Shown one piece after another: positions 45,801 through 54,923 of a stretch of DNA of 64,000 nucleotides. Within the stretch, counting starts at the first letter, position 1, and each line of letters begins with the position of its first letter. A model generated the notes under the pieces. It saw only the letters and a list, made by a program, of their open reading frames with translations. It had not been told where the DNA came from and ran no database searches. Origin of the DNA: Lunularia cruciata (Eukaryota; Streptophyta; Marchantiopsida; Lunulariales; Lunulariaceae); assembly GCA_948567375.1 (NCBI GenBank), contig OX419758.1, positions 59,029,001 through 59,093,000 on the forward strand, read 5' to 3'. The position numbers and the translations under genes were made by a program.

Positions 45801-47659
45801 ATGCATTGACCATCTACATGAAGAAGGGTGTAGATTACATGGTGATTTTGGAAGACAAGGAGGCTCTCAAAGCTTTTGAGGAGCTCAAGCAATCCCTTGT
45901 TGTAGCTCCAATTCTTGCTAAACCTGATTGGAGTAAGCCTTTCATCCTCTACACTGATGCTTCTAATGTAGCTATAGGATGCACTCTTAGTCAATTAGAC
46001 CAAGATGGGCATGATCATCCAATAGCTTATGCTAGTAGGCAGATGGTTTCAGCAGAGAAGAACTACTCTGTCACAGAGAGAGAAGGGTTGGCAGTGATCT
46101 TTGGTCTCAAGAAGTTTAGACACTATTTGATTGGAGGGAAAGCCACAATTGTCACGGATCACAAGGCTTTGAAGTACATCTTCAACAAGCCTAATGTTGA
46201 AGGGAGACTAGCAAGGTGGATGATACTCTTGTCTGAGTATGACTACACAATTGAGGATAGGCCAGGAAAGAAACATGCAAATGCTGATTTGTTATCTAGA
46301 GCCTATGATCATGATGGAGATGAGCCAGTAGATGATTCCTTCCCGGATGAGGAGCTCATGACAATCTCAGTCACTCAAGAGATTCCAATGGAGTACAAGG
46401 AGATTGTGGATTTTGTGACAAGAGGTAACTATCCAGAAGGGATGCATGCTAGGGAGAGGAAGGCCCTTGCAGCAAGATCTAGACCTTACACAATGGTGGA
46501 GGATATTCTTTTTCACCAAGGAGCAGATGGTCTACTTCGAAGAGCAGTGGGTAAGGAAGAGTCTATCCTACTCATAAAGGAGTTTCATGAAGGTTTAGTA
46601 TGTGGAGGACACTTTGCAGGAAAGGTGACTGCTTTCAAGATTCTAGATGCAGGTTACCATTGGAGAGGGATTTTCAAGGATTGTCTTGATTATTGCAAAA
46701 CTTGTCATGTTTGTCAAGCTTTTGCTAGAAAGTCTACATCCACTCCACCACTTAGATCAATTCCATTGCTAGGACCTTTTGAGAAGTGGGGAATTGATTT
46801 TGTAGGACCTCTCAATAGAACCCCAAGGAACAATTGGTACATTGTGGTAGTTACTGATTACCTTACCAAGGGGGTTGAGGCTAGACCATTGAGGGACAAG
46901 AATGAAGATGAAGTGGGTAGATTTCTTTATGAACGCATTATCACTAGGTTTGGATGCCCTTTGGAGTTGGTTTCTGATAGAGGAGGAGAGTTTACAGGAA
47001 GCATTACTACAGCCATGCTACGACATTTCTCTATCACACATAGAGTAACTACATCCTATAAGCCAAATTCCAATGGCTTGGCAGAGAGAACCAATCAGAC
47101 CTTGTGCATGATGTTGGCCAAAGATGCAGAAATGGAGGGGGCTAAACATCATTGGGACAAGAGGATTCATGCAGTTTTGTGGGAGTATAGGACAACCATG
47201 AAGACTTCCACTGGATATTCTCCATTCCAATTGGTGTATGGTATTGAGTCTACCTTACCTATTCACTTTGATCTTCCTACCTTCCAAAGCATTCATAGGA
47301 GATTGAAGAAAGCACAAGGAAGTGATGCAGGGAAGTCAAGGAAGGATCAACTCATGGAGTTGGAAGAGGCAAGAGCAGTTGCTATGGTTCGAGTGGAGCA
47401 AGCCCAAAGGAAACAAAAGGAGAGCTATGACAAGAGGCAAGGCAAGAAGAAGGTGGAGCCTTTCAAAGAAGGTGATTGGGTAATGTTGTTTGATTCCATT
47501 CGATTCAAGAGAGTGCAAAAGAAGTTTTTGCCTAAGTACTTTGGACCTTTCATAGTAGAGAAGGTGTGGGGCAATTACACCTATGATCTCAAGGAGTTGG
47601 GAGGAAGACACTTTGATAGGATTAACCATGATAAGTTGAAGATGTACCATAGAAGGTAG
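42833..47659 (+). CDS. gag-pol: A3 Gag-Pol polyprotein (1,608 aa)
   Basis: A single open frame. Gag occupies about residues 1-300, with zinc knuckle CFGCGGRGHIQRNC at 282-295. An acidic linker precedes the aspartic protease (catalytic Asp about 502 in VDGGSAVN). RT follows, with FGLCNAPATF and catalytic FIDDF (Asp 893-894). RNase H has YTDAS (Asp about 1042). Integrase has an H2C2 finger (His 1252 to Cys 1291 and beyond) and a D-D-E core at D1342, D1382 and E1418 (35 residues between the last two). The C-terminus ends GGRHFDRINHDKLKMYHRR with no chromodomain. Gag would form particles, and Pol reverse-transcribes the RNA and inserts the DNA. All catalytic residues are present. The ATG matches A1 and A2. 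One oddity: TKGVEA where A1 and A2 have TKWVEA. Confidence 0.97.
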   Translation: MGKLPVFFGKDGEDVEAFVRDFKRACIGNNERRKNEWASLLPDFFEDAALTWYESEYQKRERREGEEESWETLTSALIENFLPDESYERLMSEVTFLKQGDGEKVRVYVERVEKLESRFRIVLRKGGDDVETTMIGIGAMLTKNFVGGLRPQIRSKVRYEKPSSKVEAIKIAIRMEESLEGDESDLVVKEVVHPPQGYKYGGTSDTLVTRVAPQVVVAPILAPPPKDPLQTITEQLADLKINVVQLWEKREVDQNVGRGPRSYGNYPYRGGQPANNFNDRNCFGCGGRGHIQRNCPNSTYHGGRGYEGANRGKEGGSETQVAPNPNKGKGIASIDVVESKYEKGECSNSKGLNLELLAQEKKRARFAEDVHSSQGFTSSKDTPMSTRSTRTSTPSTTKTPRKKLGMEDFLISKQQWNYNVLEDVGSHKANITVGQLIALNPTLRKELRGGLSSTRSKKKKKAKVPVSMGVVDAKPAPWEACEYASKIDVRVNGHNIKDALVDGGSAVNAMSERLMKKLGMIPSRPSTFVVSMANKQQVRPVGVMDKVVVSVMGVQNLMTFQVLKDSSYDLLLGRPWLRAARTTDRWHKGYLRIGPSNHRVTVPVTNTTNTSHSDTPSSNYWESDSEEGASGVDTSMEEETSTEEDESESDSDVYPLCAMDFAPKPEVLKDPDKSPLTLEEVERRLSTLKYGPNVTKEEKVRFEEIFRKFIHVFAFSYKDLKEVTLEEHKIEVESHARPIRQKQRRISPPISLVVKEEIDKLKEAGFIFEVENSEWVSPIVIVKKKNGKLRVCVDYKKLNAVTKKDYYPLPFIDEILEEVAGHERYSFGDGYSGYNQIKIAPEHQQLTTFTTPWGTYAFKVMPFGLCNAPATFQRFMNKVFEPFIGKFVRDFIDDFCVYGSKEEHFEHLIKVLQRLDEANASLNPEKCIFGCEEGLLLGHIISKDGIAVDPEKVRKISDLPFPSSLTKLRQFLGMVGYYRRFIFSFSNKAYALTIYMKKGVDYMVILEDKEALKAFEELKQSLVVAPILAKPDWSKPFILYTDASNVAIGCTLSQLDQDGHDHPIAYASRQMVSAEKNYSVTEREGLAVIFGLKKFRHYLIGGKATIVTDHKALKYIFNKPNVEGRLARWMILLSEYDYTIEDRPGKKHANADLLSRAYDHDGDEPVDDSFPDEELMTISVTQEIPMEYKEIVDFVTRGNYPEGMHARERKALAARSRPYTMVEDILFHQGADGLLRRAVGKEESILLIKEFHEGLVCGGHFAGKVTAFKILDAGYHWRGIFKDCLDYCKTCHVCQAFARKSTSTPPLRSIPLLGPFEKWGIDFVGPLNRTPRNNWYIVVVTDYLTKGVEARPLRDKNEDEVGRFLYERIITRFGCPLELVSDRGGEFTGSITTAMLRHFSITHRVTTSYKPNSNGLAERTNQTLCMMLAKDAEMEGAKHHWDKRIHAVLWEYRTTMKTSTGYSPFQLVYGIESTLPIHFDLPTFQSIHRRLKKAQGSDAGKSRKDQLMELEEARAVAMVRVEQAQRKQKESYDKRQGKKKVEPFKEGDWVMLFDSIRFKRVQKKFLPKYFGPFIVEKVWGNYTYDLKELGGRHFDRINHDKLKMYHRR

Positions 47660-47694
47660 AGAGACCTTCACTTTGAGGACAAAGTGAAAACTTA

Positions 47695-47707
47695 GTCCGG
47701 GGGTAAA
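47695..47707 (+). promoter_or_regulatory. A3 polypurine tract
   Basis: gtccgggggtaaa lies directly before the 3' LTR start. It is a short G-rich tract and the likely primer for plus-strand DNA. Confidence 0.6.
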
Positions 47708-48386
47708 TGTAACACCCATTTGTGCATGTGTGTGGTATTGTGATATTTAGCTTGGTATTACAAGTACTTAAGAGATATTATTTATATAGAGATAAAGGAT
47801 GGTTCTATATTAGTCATGGTTAGCTAAAGTTAGTCATAGCTAAGATAGATGGGACCTTACTTTAGAGGAAGTAGAAAAGATGAGCACCACTATTTTGGAT
47901 TTTAGTGTGTTGACTTGGTATTATTCCTAGGTGTTTGGCTTTGGGGAAAGAGTTGAGAACTCTTGGGCCCGCAAGCCTTTTTGTTTTGGATTCTTCTTTA
48001 GTCCAAGGATAGCCCATGTGAAGGAATCCTTGCTTTAGTGGTTGGGTCAAGATAAGGGGAATATGCCCATGTGAATGGATATTCCTTTCTACTTTTTGAC
48101 TTTACTTGACTTTTAGTCTAGTAACTTGAGTTACTACGGTAATTAGTAACTTTGGTACGTAACTATTTCACAAGTATATAAACAAGGAGTGAGGAGGTAC
48201 TCATCATCCTTTCATTTGCAACTATCTCTCTCTCATTGAGTTCTCTAGTGAGCAATGTCTTGAGTCTTGGAGTGTTAGCCTTGGAGGAGTATGATGGAGT
48301 TGGGGTTCCTTGCCTTCTTAGTCCATGGTGCGCTACCATAATAGCCATCAGAGGTTCATCCTGAGTGAGAGACAGGCCGGCTCACA
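47708..48386 (+). repeat. A3 3' LTR (679 bp)
   Basis: Looks identical to 40585-41263, followed by TSD gagc. Confidence 0.97.
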
Positions 48387-49438
48387 GAGCAAAACCCAAA
48401 GTAGATAACATAGGAGTGCAAATGTCTTTAGAGTTACCATTGGAGACATTGGAGAAGAGTGGGTTGGGAGATAAGGAGTTAGATAGATTACCCACTAGTG
48501 GAATTTCAGATCAAGAAAGAGAACTGTTAGATTTAGTAGAGGAATTAGGAGTTGTGAAACCCAAGGATAGAGTAGTAGGAAATGAAGTTACTTTGGGTTT
48601 GGGTTTGAAAGCCAAGGAAGAAGTAAACATTGGATCAAAGTAGTAACAGATTTGAGATTTGAAGAGGTAGATATGAAGAGGTGCATTGTCATTTTGGATC
48701 TATAGGTTTGTAGAGTTGTTAAGAAGAGGTACATTAGGAAGATAACTGTTGATTGCTTCACTATTTAAGAGTGGCATTCACACTCTTATATTGTTCAGTG
48801 CTCATAATTTTGAGAATAGATAAAGCAAAGTGATGTGAAGCAATGCTTGTTGCTTGAGCTTGATTTTGAGTATCAACTTTGTATCTATGTTTGTGAGTGT
48901 TGGGAGAATTTTGAAGTGCAAGTAAATGTGCTTGTTGGATGTTGGATTCCGCAACCTTGATCTTCATTTTGCGTGTTTGATCCTGAGTGAAGTGCAATCA
49001 AAGCAATGCCTTGATAGATCTAAGAGGAATTGTAGTGTTGGTAGTATTCTGCATTTGTGAGTGTAGTGCAAAGTTGATGTGAAACAATTTTGATCAAGGA
49101 ATTTGTGCCTTTAGTGGAAGGGTGGAACACAATTTTGAGGCAAAGTCATTTTGTAATGAAGTCCCATTTTTGGGAGAGCCTAAATCATCACAATCAAGAT
49201 TGTTTGGAAAGAATTGAAGGTGTTGTGATTAAGAAGTGTGAATTTGTGACAAAACTGCAAATAAGTGCTTGTTATTCTCTTTTGGGTATGGTTTCTACCT
49301 GAGAGATTAAAGACGCAACCAAGAAGAACTACATTGTGACCTTTGACTTTGTATTTGACCAATTCTGAATTGTATCTTTGCGGGAACAAACTTTATTTAC
49401 CCGATTACTGCAAAAGTGATATTTGCCGGGTTGTCACA

Positions 49439-49860
49439 GAGGTGCTCTAACTTTAGACTGTTGGTGCTTTGGTGTGCTCTTGATAATGATGCTAGAGTGA
49501 TGACCAATAAAACTGCTTTTGTTTTTCCTTTAGTGAGGCAAGAAGTGATGACCTACAAATTGTGAGAGTGTGTGTTGTGATGGAAGGTTATAGGTCACCT
49601 TTTCCCCTAGTGTAGTTGTTGTAGTTAGAGTTACTTTAGTGGGTAGTGTTTAGTGGTGGTGGCACTTGGTGGTGATCCTTGGTGGAATGCTTGTGATGGT
49701 TACAATTACAATTTGGGTTACATTGTCACTATAGAGTTATTTGGGGATTTTAGACAAGGTAGCAATGTAGTACATAGTAGATTTACTCAGAGTAGCACTT
49801 GGTATAAGCTCATATCTCAAGTCCTAATGAAGGAGGAGATTCTCTAATTTGGAGTTTGAT
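49439..49860 (+). other. F leader before gag
   Basis: F sequence resumes after D2 with its TSD gaggt. Short frames only. Confidence 0.4.
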
Positions 49861-50950
49861 ACAAGAGTTGATTCAATTAAGAGTGCACTTGGTGTGCCCA
49901 CATTGTTATTGTGGGATATGGACAAGATTTATGGGGCTTCAAAGGCCTCATGCACTACTTTGGTATAGTGGGTACCATTGAGTAGGATGACTTCATCCAG
50001 AGTTTGATAGTTGGTGTGATTTGCAGCAAATACGGAACTTGACTTTGTTCATGGCATGAACAAAGTGGAACACTACAAGAGGTGGTGCAATATTCAAGTT
50101 TAACCCCATAGTGGAGTTCTTCTAATGCTTGAGATAGAACTACCAAGGAGTGCGGATTGACAAGTTGAAGAGCTTGCAAGAGTTCCAATGGAAGGTTGGA
50201 GAGAGCCTACATGAAGCATACACTCACATGAGATGGATGATCAGTTTTACTTAGGGAGTTGTTGAGGTCCAAGCAGTCTAGTTTTGGTATGGGATCTTGG
50301 ACATGGAGTTGCAATGTTGAGTACATGATGCTACGTTGTTACAAGCTACTTCACCTACTTTAATAGTGGTCTTAGTTTGGCTAAGCACATTAAGCTCAAC
50401 ATGGTGGAGGAGAGAGTAGTGACATCTGAATTTGGTAAGAAGACCTCATCTATAATTGTTACTTCTTCTAGAGTGTAGTAGAGAGCAACACGCCATGTTG
50501 GTTTCCAAGGACAAAGTGGGTAGCCCAAATCCTATGGAGCAAGTGGAGGGCCTAGTGTAGCTAGACCCTTACCTTCACTTTTAGGTAGCAGTAGCCAATG
50601 AGTGGTGGTGTTGCTTGTTGGACTTGTGGTAGACCTCACCACAAGTTAGAGTGAACTTAGGGCAACAGACATGATACCTCTAGTGCTTCATAGCTAGCAC
50701 AAAGATAGTATGACCATTGCTATAGATTTGGTCAAACTAGTGATCAATGCTTTGACCTTTACTTGGAGTTACAAAGTGGTAAGGCTACTATGGCAAGTGG
50801 TAAAGGAGCTCCAAGTCATGGAGGACAAGTGGATGGTAAAGGATCACACTTGGTAGGAGTGCAATACCTGCCTTTGCTTTGGATATAGCTATGGCTACCC
50901 GGATTGAGCAGTTGAAGCAAAAGATTGGCTAGTATGGCCATAACTTAGAG
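49861..50950 (+). pseudogene. F gag remnant
   Basis: A + frame around 50166-50320 reads LQEFQWKVGESLHEAYTHMR and then FWYGILDMELQ. This is the retrotransposon gag signature (ESLxEAYxRMxxL, FWYGL). Near 50618 a knuckle-like CWTCGRPHHKLE lacks its last Cys, and near 50720 CYRFGQTSDQC is a second, degenerate one. Stops throughout. Confidence 0.65.
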
Positions 50951-51559
50951 GACATCAAATTTGGGTGTTGAGTCTTCCACCTCTTATGTTGGTGATAGAG
51001 ATATCTTGGACTTCATGTGTGGAGCAACACAAGTAGATGCATTTCTTGTAGTGACTAGGAGTTCAATACATGCTCTTGAGCCTAAAGGAGCATCAATGGA
51101 GTTGGATCCACAAAGAGAAGAGGTTGATAGACATGTTAGACTTCCCTAGTCTTTCACACTCTCTAAGGCATTACAAATAACTTCCATGGCTCCTAGACAT
51201 CCTAGTACAAGTGTGGTAGGTGGTGATGAAGTGCATGATAGACTAGAAGCTAGTCAACCACCTACTACTACAAAAATTGAGTCTAGCATGATGTTGGGGA
51301 TGGATCAGTCAATTATGTGCTTCTCTTTATTCTCAACCAATGACACATTTACATTGGGAGTTGACCCAACTCCAATATTTTGGTTGGTTGCCACACTTTG
51401 TGAGAGTAAGTAGGATGTGGTTCCTACTACTAGAGTAGAGGTGGTTGATAATGGAGCTGACTTGGTTGAGGAGCATGGGATTTGCTCAAAGACTAATGGT
51501 TTATGCCAAGCAACAATAGCTAGATTGGAGGAGTTACTAGCTGGACTTGCCTTTGAATG

Positions 51560-51960
51560 AGTGTGGTTCACTCCTAGAGTTGTCTTGTTGGATAACCAAT
51601 TGGGGATTTTCCATTTGGTGGGACCTTTAGGGAAGATCTATACACCACAAAGGGTCTTATTAGACTCTAGTGCATAGCTTCTTGTGTTGGGGAAGGTTGT
51701 AGTTGTTGGTCTAGAGCTACAAAAGACCAATGTGAAGAGGTGTCTATTTCAGATCTAGACATCTCTAAGGGATCATTTTACACAATACATCATATGTGGA
51801 GAGCTCATTATCTAGATTTAGCTTGGTCATCCAATTGATAGCTCTATAGTGAGAGCGCAAGCCATTGTAACAATAGCAAAGTCATATGATGTGCTAGTTG
51901 GTGAAGAATTTTATATCCCATTGACTATTGGGAGGAGATAGCTTTCTATAGACTAGGTTG
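51560..51960 (+). pseudogene. F protease remnant
   Basis: The + frame at 51651-51690 reads RVLLDSSA-stop-LLVLGK, the aspartic protease LLDSGA motif with Asp at 51663. Downstream, IVRAQAIVTIAKSYDVLVGE continues the fold. The region 50960-51560 between gag and protease has only short frames. Confidence 0.6.
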
Positions 51961-52199
51961 GCAGTTAGGTGAGGATGGGTTTGTTACCTACCAATATGCT
52001 TTACTAGTAGTAGTCTTGGCTCACTATAGTCAAGGACCATGGCATCAGTTTTAGCTTTCAATGGTTTTGTTACTTGGCTTGGTGACTTATTGGAGTGGAA
52101 CGCCCATGCAAAGGATACTCCATTACCAAAGGAGATCACTTGGATTTGGAGTACAAGTGAGATTGTTCCATCCACCTTAGATGTTCCATTGTGGAGTTC

Positions 52200-52712
52200 T
52201 GAGGAGGCATTGTAGCAGCATGCGGATCAATTGGTGCAACAAGCTTGGAGTGGAGTCTTTGTACCACCAAGAGATCAATGTGAGGATGAGCCTCCAGAGT
52301 CTATCATATTGTGGCCTTTGGATACCACACTCATTACTTGGCAATATTCAATAGAGGGAGTATGTTTATTGGAGTTGTTTGGTGGGATTAGCACTGGACT
52401 AGTTGCGGTATTATAGTCAAGTATACAAGTATAGAGGTACTTGTATGTGGAGAGAGATGAGACTACTAGGCAAGTCTCTACACATCATGTGACATACTTG
52501 GCCTATTTGTATCTTGAGTCATTACCAATGTCAATAATCAAGGGTTACCAAAAGACTCTACTAGTAGACATTTCCTTGTCAAGGCACAAGATTTGGAGAT
52601 ACATAGTCCAACTCATTTGGTGATTTTTGGATGGCCATGTTAGGGACATACTTGTGATGGCTCAGGTCATGGTCTACTTGGGAGATGTTAAGTTTACTAT
52701 GACATTTGTAAG
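52200..52712 (+). pseudogene. F cytosine-5 DNA methyltransferase, N-terminal half
   Basis: Frame from 52231: GVCLLELFGGISTGL (52360-52401) is the SAM-binding motif I. RYLYVERDETTRQVSTHHV follows as the motif II region. LVIFGWPC-stop-GHT at 52617-52652 is the catalytic motif IV, usually PCQG, with the nucleophilic Cys at 52638-52640 and the following Gln codon CAG changed to TAG. After GSGHGLL the reading continues to VYYDICK and is cut at 52713 by a solo E LTR. The enzyme class transfers a methyl group from SAM to cytosine in DNA. The copy is dead. Confidence 0.8.
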
Positions 52713-53991
52713 TGTAATACCAATAGCTAGACATATTATCTAGAGATACAATTGGCTTGGTAATATCAAGAAGGATGTTATATATGATATACTAAGTAGA
52801 TAGAGATATCACCAAAATAATACTTCTACTAATAGGGTAGGAATAAAAACTAGTATGAAAACTTCATAGCCAATTTTGGAGGCCTAAATGGATGAATTAG
52901 GCCTTAAAAATAAATAATCCACCCCCCCTCTATTGACCTGTAACACCCATTTGTGCATGTGTGTGGTATTGTGATATTTAGCTTGGTATTACAAGTACTT
53001 AAGAGATATTATTTATATAGAGATAAAGGATGGTTCTATATTAGTCATGGTTAGCTAAAGTTAGTCATAGCTAAGATAGAGGGGACTTTACTTTAGAGGA
53101 AGTAGAAAAGATGAGCACCACTATTTTGGATTTTAGTGTGTTGACTTGGTATTATTCTTAGGTGTTTGGCTTTGAGGAAAGAGTTGAGAACTCTTGGGCC
53201 CGCAAGCCTTTTTGTTTTGGATTCTTCTTTAGTCCAAGGATAGCCCATGTGAAGGAATCCTTGACTTAGTGGTTGGGTCAAGATAAGACCACATGCTTAG
53301 GGGAATGTGCCCATGTGAATGGATATTCCTTTCTACTTTTTGACTTTACTTGACTTTTAGTCTAGTAACTTGAGTTACTACGGTAATTAGTAACTTTGGT
53401 ACATAACTATTTCACAAGTATATAAACAAGGGGTGAGGAGGTACTCATCATCTTTTCATTTGCAACTATCTCTCTCTCATTGAGTTCTCTAGTGAGCAAT
53501 GTCTTGAGTCTTGGAGTGTTAGCCTTGGAGGAGTATGATGGAGTTCGGGTTCCTTGCCTTCTTAGTCCATGATGCGCTACCATAATAGCCATCAAAGGTT
53601 CATCATTAGTGAGAGAAAGGCCGGCTCATAGACCAAAAGGTTGGCCTTCCCTCCCACTATTTACCTTGTTGAGAGCTTTCCAATGGTATCCCATCCATGT
53701 AATTATGAGATTCCTATAGGAAGATTCTCTTTGGTCAGACATTGTTTGACTTGATAGATAAGACAAGAACCAACATGTCACTCATGCATATAACTAATCT
53801 ATGGGTGGAGCTTTCTCACATGTCACCAATCCATGTATTTGATCCAAGGGTGGAGCTTCTTTTAAGGGAATCCTCTTTGCTATATAATAAAGACAAGGTG
53901 TTCCTTTGGAGCATCAGAGTATTGAGTGTGAAGCTTTGTGTTTCTTCTCTTGTGTTTCTCTTGTAAGTTCTAATATCCTAAAAATACTACA
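52713..53991 (+). mobile_element. Solo E LTR (copy b), split by a solo A LTR
   Basis: Starts tgtaataccaatagc and ends aatactaca. It lies inside the methyltransferase and contains the A LTR at 52939-53630, leaving about 587 bp of E LTR. No U3 tandem duplication here. The flanks gtaag and cgagg do not form a good TSD, so a small deletion at one end is likely. Confidence 0.82.
52939..53630 (+). mobile_element. Solo family-A LTR with 4-bp TSD
   Basis: 692 bp, tgtaacacccatttgtgc to ggccggctcata, flanked by gacc on both sides (52935-52938 and 53631-53634). Confidence 0.94.
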
Positions 53992-54600
53992 CGAGGTTCA
54001 TCAATCCATTTCTCTAGCTTAATTTCTAGAGAATGTCCTTTTGAAGGGTGATACTTGCTCCCAAGTGGTGGTGAGTACACATCATGTCCATTCTTGGATT
54101 ACACTTGCCGTGTTATTGGATGTAGCTAGAGTGGGATCACAAGCTCATCATCTTTGTCTTTGGTGGACAAATATCTTACCTAGAGAGGTTGAACAACATG
54201 CTCATGATGGGATTCAACGACCAAACCACCTTACTATTGATGACATTTTCTATGTTGGGCGCTAGTCTTAGTTAGTGGTAGTGGATGATAGGTCACCTAT
54301 AGCAATGGTGAACCTTGTTGGACAACCCAAAGCCACTTTACCCACACTTGTGAGTTTCCCAAGCTCCCATGCTTTTTAGGAGGGAGGTCGTGGACTTGTT
54401 TTAGACTCACAATTAAAGTAGTTGAAAGAGCCCAACATCAATGAGATGGAGCAAGCAATGGGTTTTTGTATCTGTATTACCATTGTTACAATAGTGTTAG
54501 AGACATCCAAGTATCAGGTGTTAGGTTACGCTATGGATTTGAATTGTTTGACTTATATTTTGAGCCTTGGCTTGGTAGAGTAACATAAGATTTGCTTGAT
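53992..54600 (+). pseudogene. F cytosine-5 DNA methyltransferase, C-terminal half
   Basis: Resumes with EVHQSIS, then LENVLLKG: ENV at 54029-54037 is motif VI, which holds the catalytic Glu. Next comes LDVARVGSQAHHLCLWWTNI (motif VIII-like), then the target-recognition region (NHLTIDDIFYVGR, DDRSPIAMVNLVGQP). EMEQAMGF (54441-54464) is motif IX-like, and LGYAMDLNCLTYIL (54521-54565) is motif X-like. Motif order matches C5 methyltransferases. A related C-terminal fragment lies at 16872-17123. Confidence 0.78.
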
Positions 54601-54923
54601 AGGCATCACCACTCTGACACTTGTGAGCTCTGTGCTTATTGAGATGATTCAAGCACATCTAGAGAGTGATAGACCAAGTGGGAAAGGTATTCTTGGGACA
54701 CAACCAATGGATATTAGTGAGTGGTCTACTTGGGGTCCATCCAAGTGAGCATGATCTACTTGGGTTACACCCTTGGTTTACTTGGGAAGCAACTAGAGGA
54801 CTTAGGGAGCATGTGACTAGATTGGAAGGAGTTTTCCACACTAAGGTTAGGCACTATAGTGGTTGGGAGCATGACATTATTGTTCCCAAGGGCCCAGTGT
54901 AGTAATCAGTTAGTATATCTTCT
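54601..54923 (+). pseudogene. F linker between methyltransferase and RT
   Basis: Continues in the F frame with similarity to 16950-17108, then loses recognisable signal. It ends at the TSD cttct of the next solo LTR. Confidence 0.45.

Larger units (their letters stand above)
40585..48386 (+). mobile_element. A3: intact, young Ty3/gypsy element (Athila/Tat-like)
   Basis: A 7.8-kb element with 679-bp LTRs (40585-41263 and 47708-48386) that look identical by eye, a primer-binding site resembling tRNA-Asp, an extra zinc-finger gene, one open gag-pol frame and a G-rich polypurine tract. The 4-bp duplication gagc flanks it (40581-40584 and 48387-48390). It is inserted in D2. The tRNA-Asp-like primer, the extra gene before gag and the lack of a chromodomain fit the Athila/Tat group. 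It is probably the only potentially autonomous element here. Confidence 0.95.
38269..48643 (+). pseudogene. D2 gene: coiled-coil protein, split by A3
   Basis: Open pieces are 38689-38910, 38932-39144, 39409-39627, 39631-39858, 39934-40194, 40349-40552 and, beyond A3, up to the stop at 48641-48643. Together they span about 857 codons, as in D1. N-terminal blocks: YKVESYKDPVKQEIMSALMA, FAGELIN, FHGQMQQMVWNLRDK and PPHYIVPFATHFYPGLNLLN. The same basic and acidic stretches and coiled coil follow (QELDRVMESVEEKKQLWQRE). The gene is broken by frameshifts, stops and A3. Function is unknown. Confidence 0.65.
37856..49438 (+). mobile_element. D2: family-D element split by A3, perfect 5-bp TSD
   Basis: Runs from tgtggtacccac (37856) to ccgggttgtcaca (49438), with gaggt on both sides (37851-37855 and 49439-49443). 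A3 (40585-48386) sits inside it. Without A3 and its duplication, D2 is about 3.78 kb, almost the same as D1 (3.80 kb). Both copies share the same ends and gene order. Ends of the form TG...CA and a 5-bp TSD are LTR-like, but the two ends are not repeats of each other. Confidence 0.9.

Noticed and set aside
42135-47719. Several 60-170 codon frames on the - strand of A3
   Set aside because: Antisense shadows of orf1 and gag-pol. The same shadows appear in A1 and A2, as expected from sequence identity.
40585-48386. A3 as a chromovirus
   Set aside because: The polyprotein ends soon after the integrase C-terminal domain (KLKMYHRR) and shows no chromodomain.
37856-49438. D as a CACTA or hAT DNA transposon
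   Set aside because: CACTA elements give 3-bp and hAT 8-bp duplications, with other terminal motifs. The observed duplication is 5 bp and the ends are TGT...ACA.
52231-54265. A host DNA methyltransferase gene
   Set aside because: No introns, and it lies on the same strand directly between retroelement protease and RT. A second fragment sits by another F-type LTR piece, so it belongs to the element.
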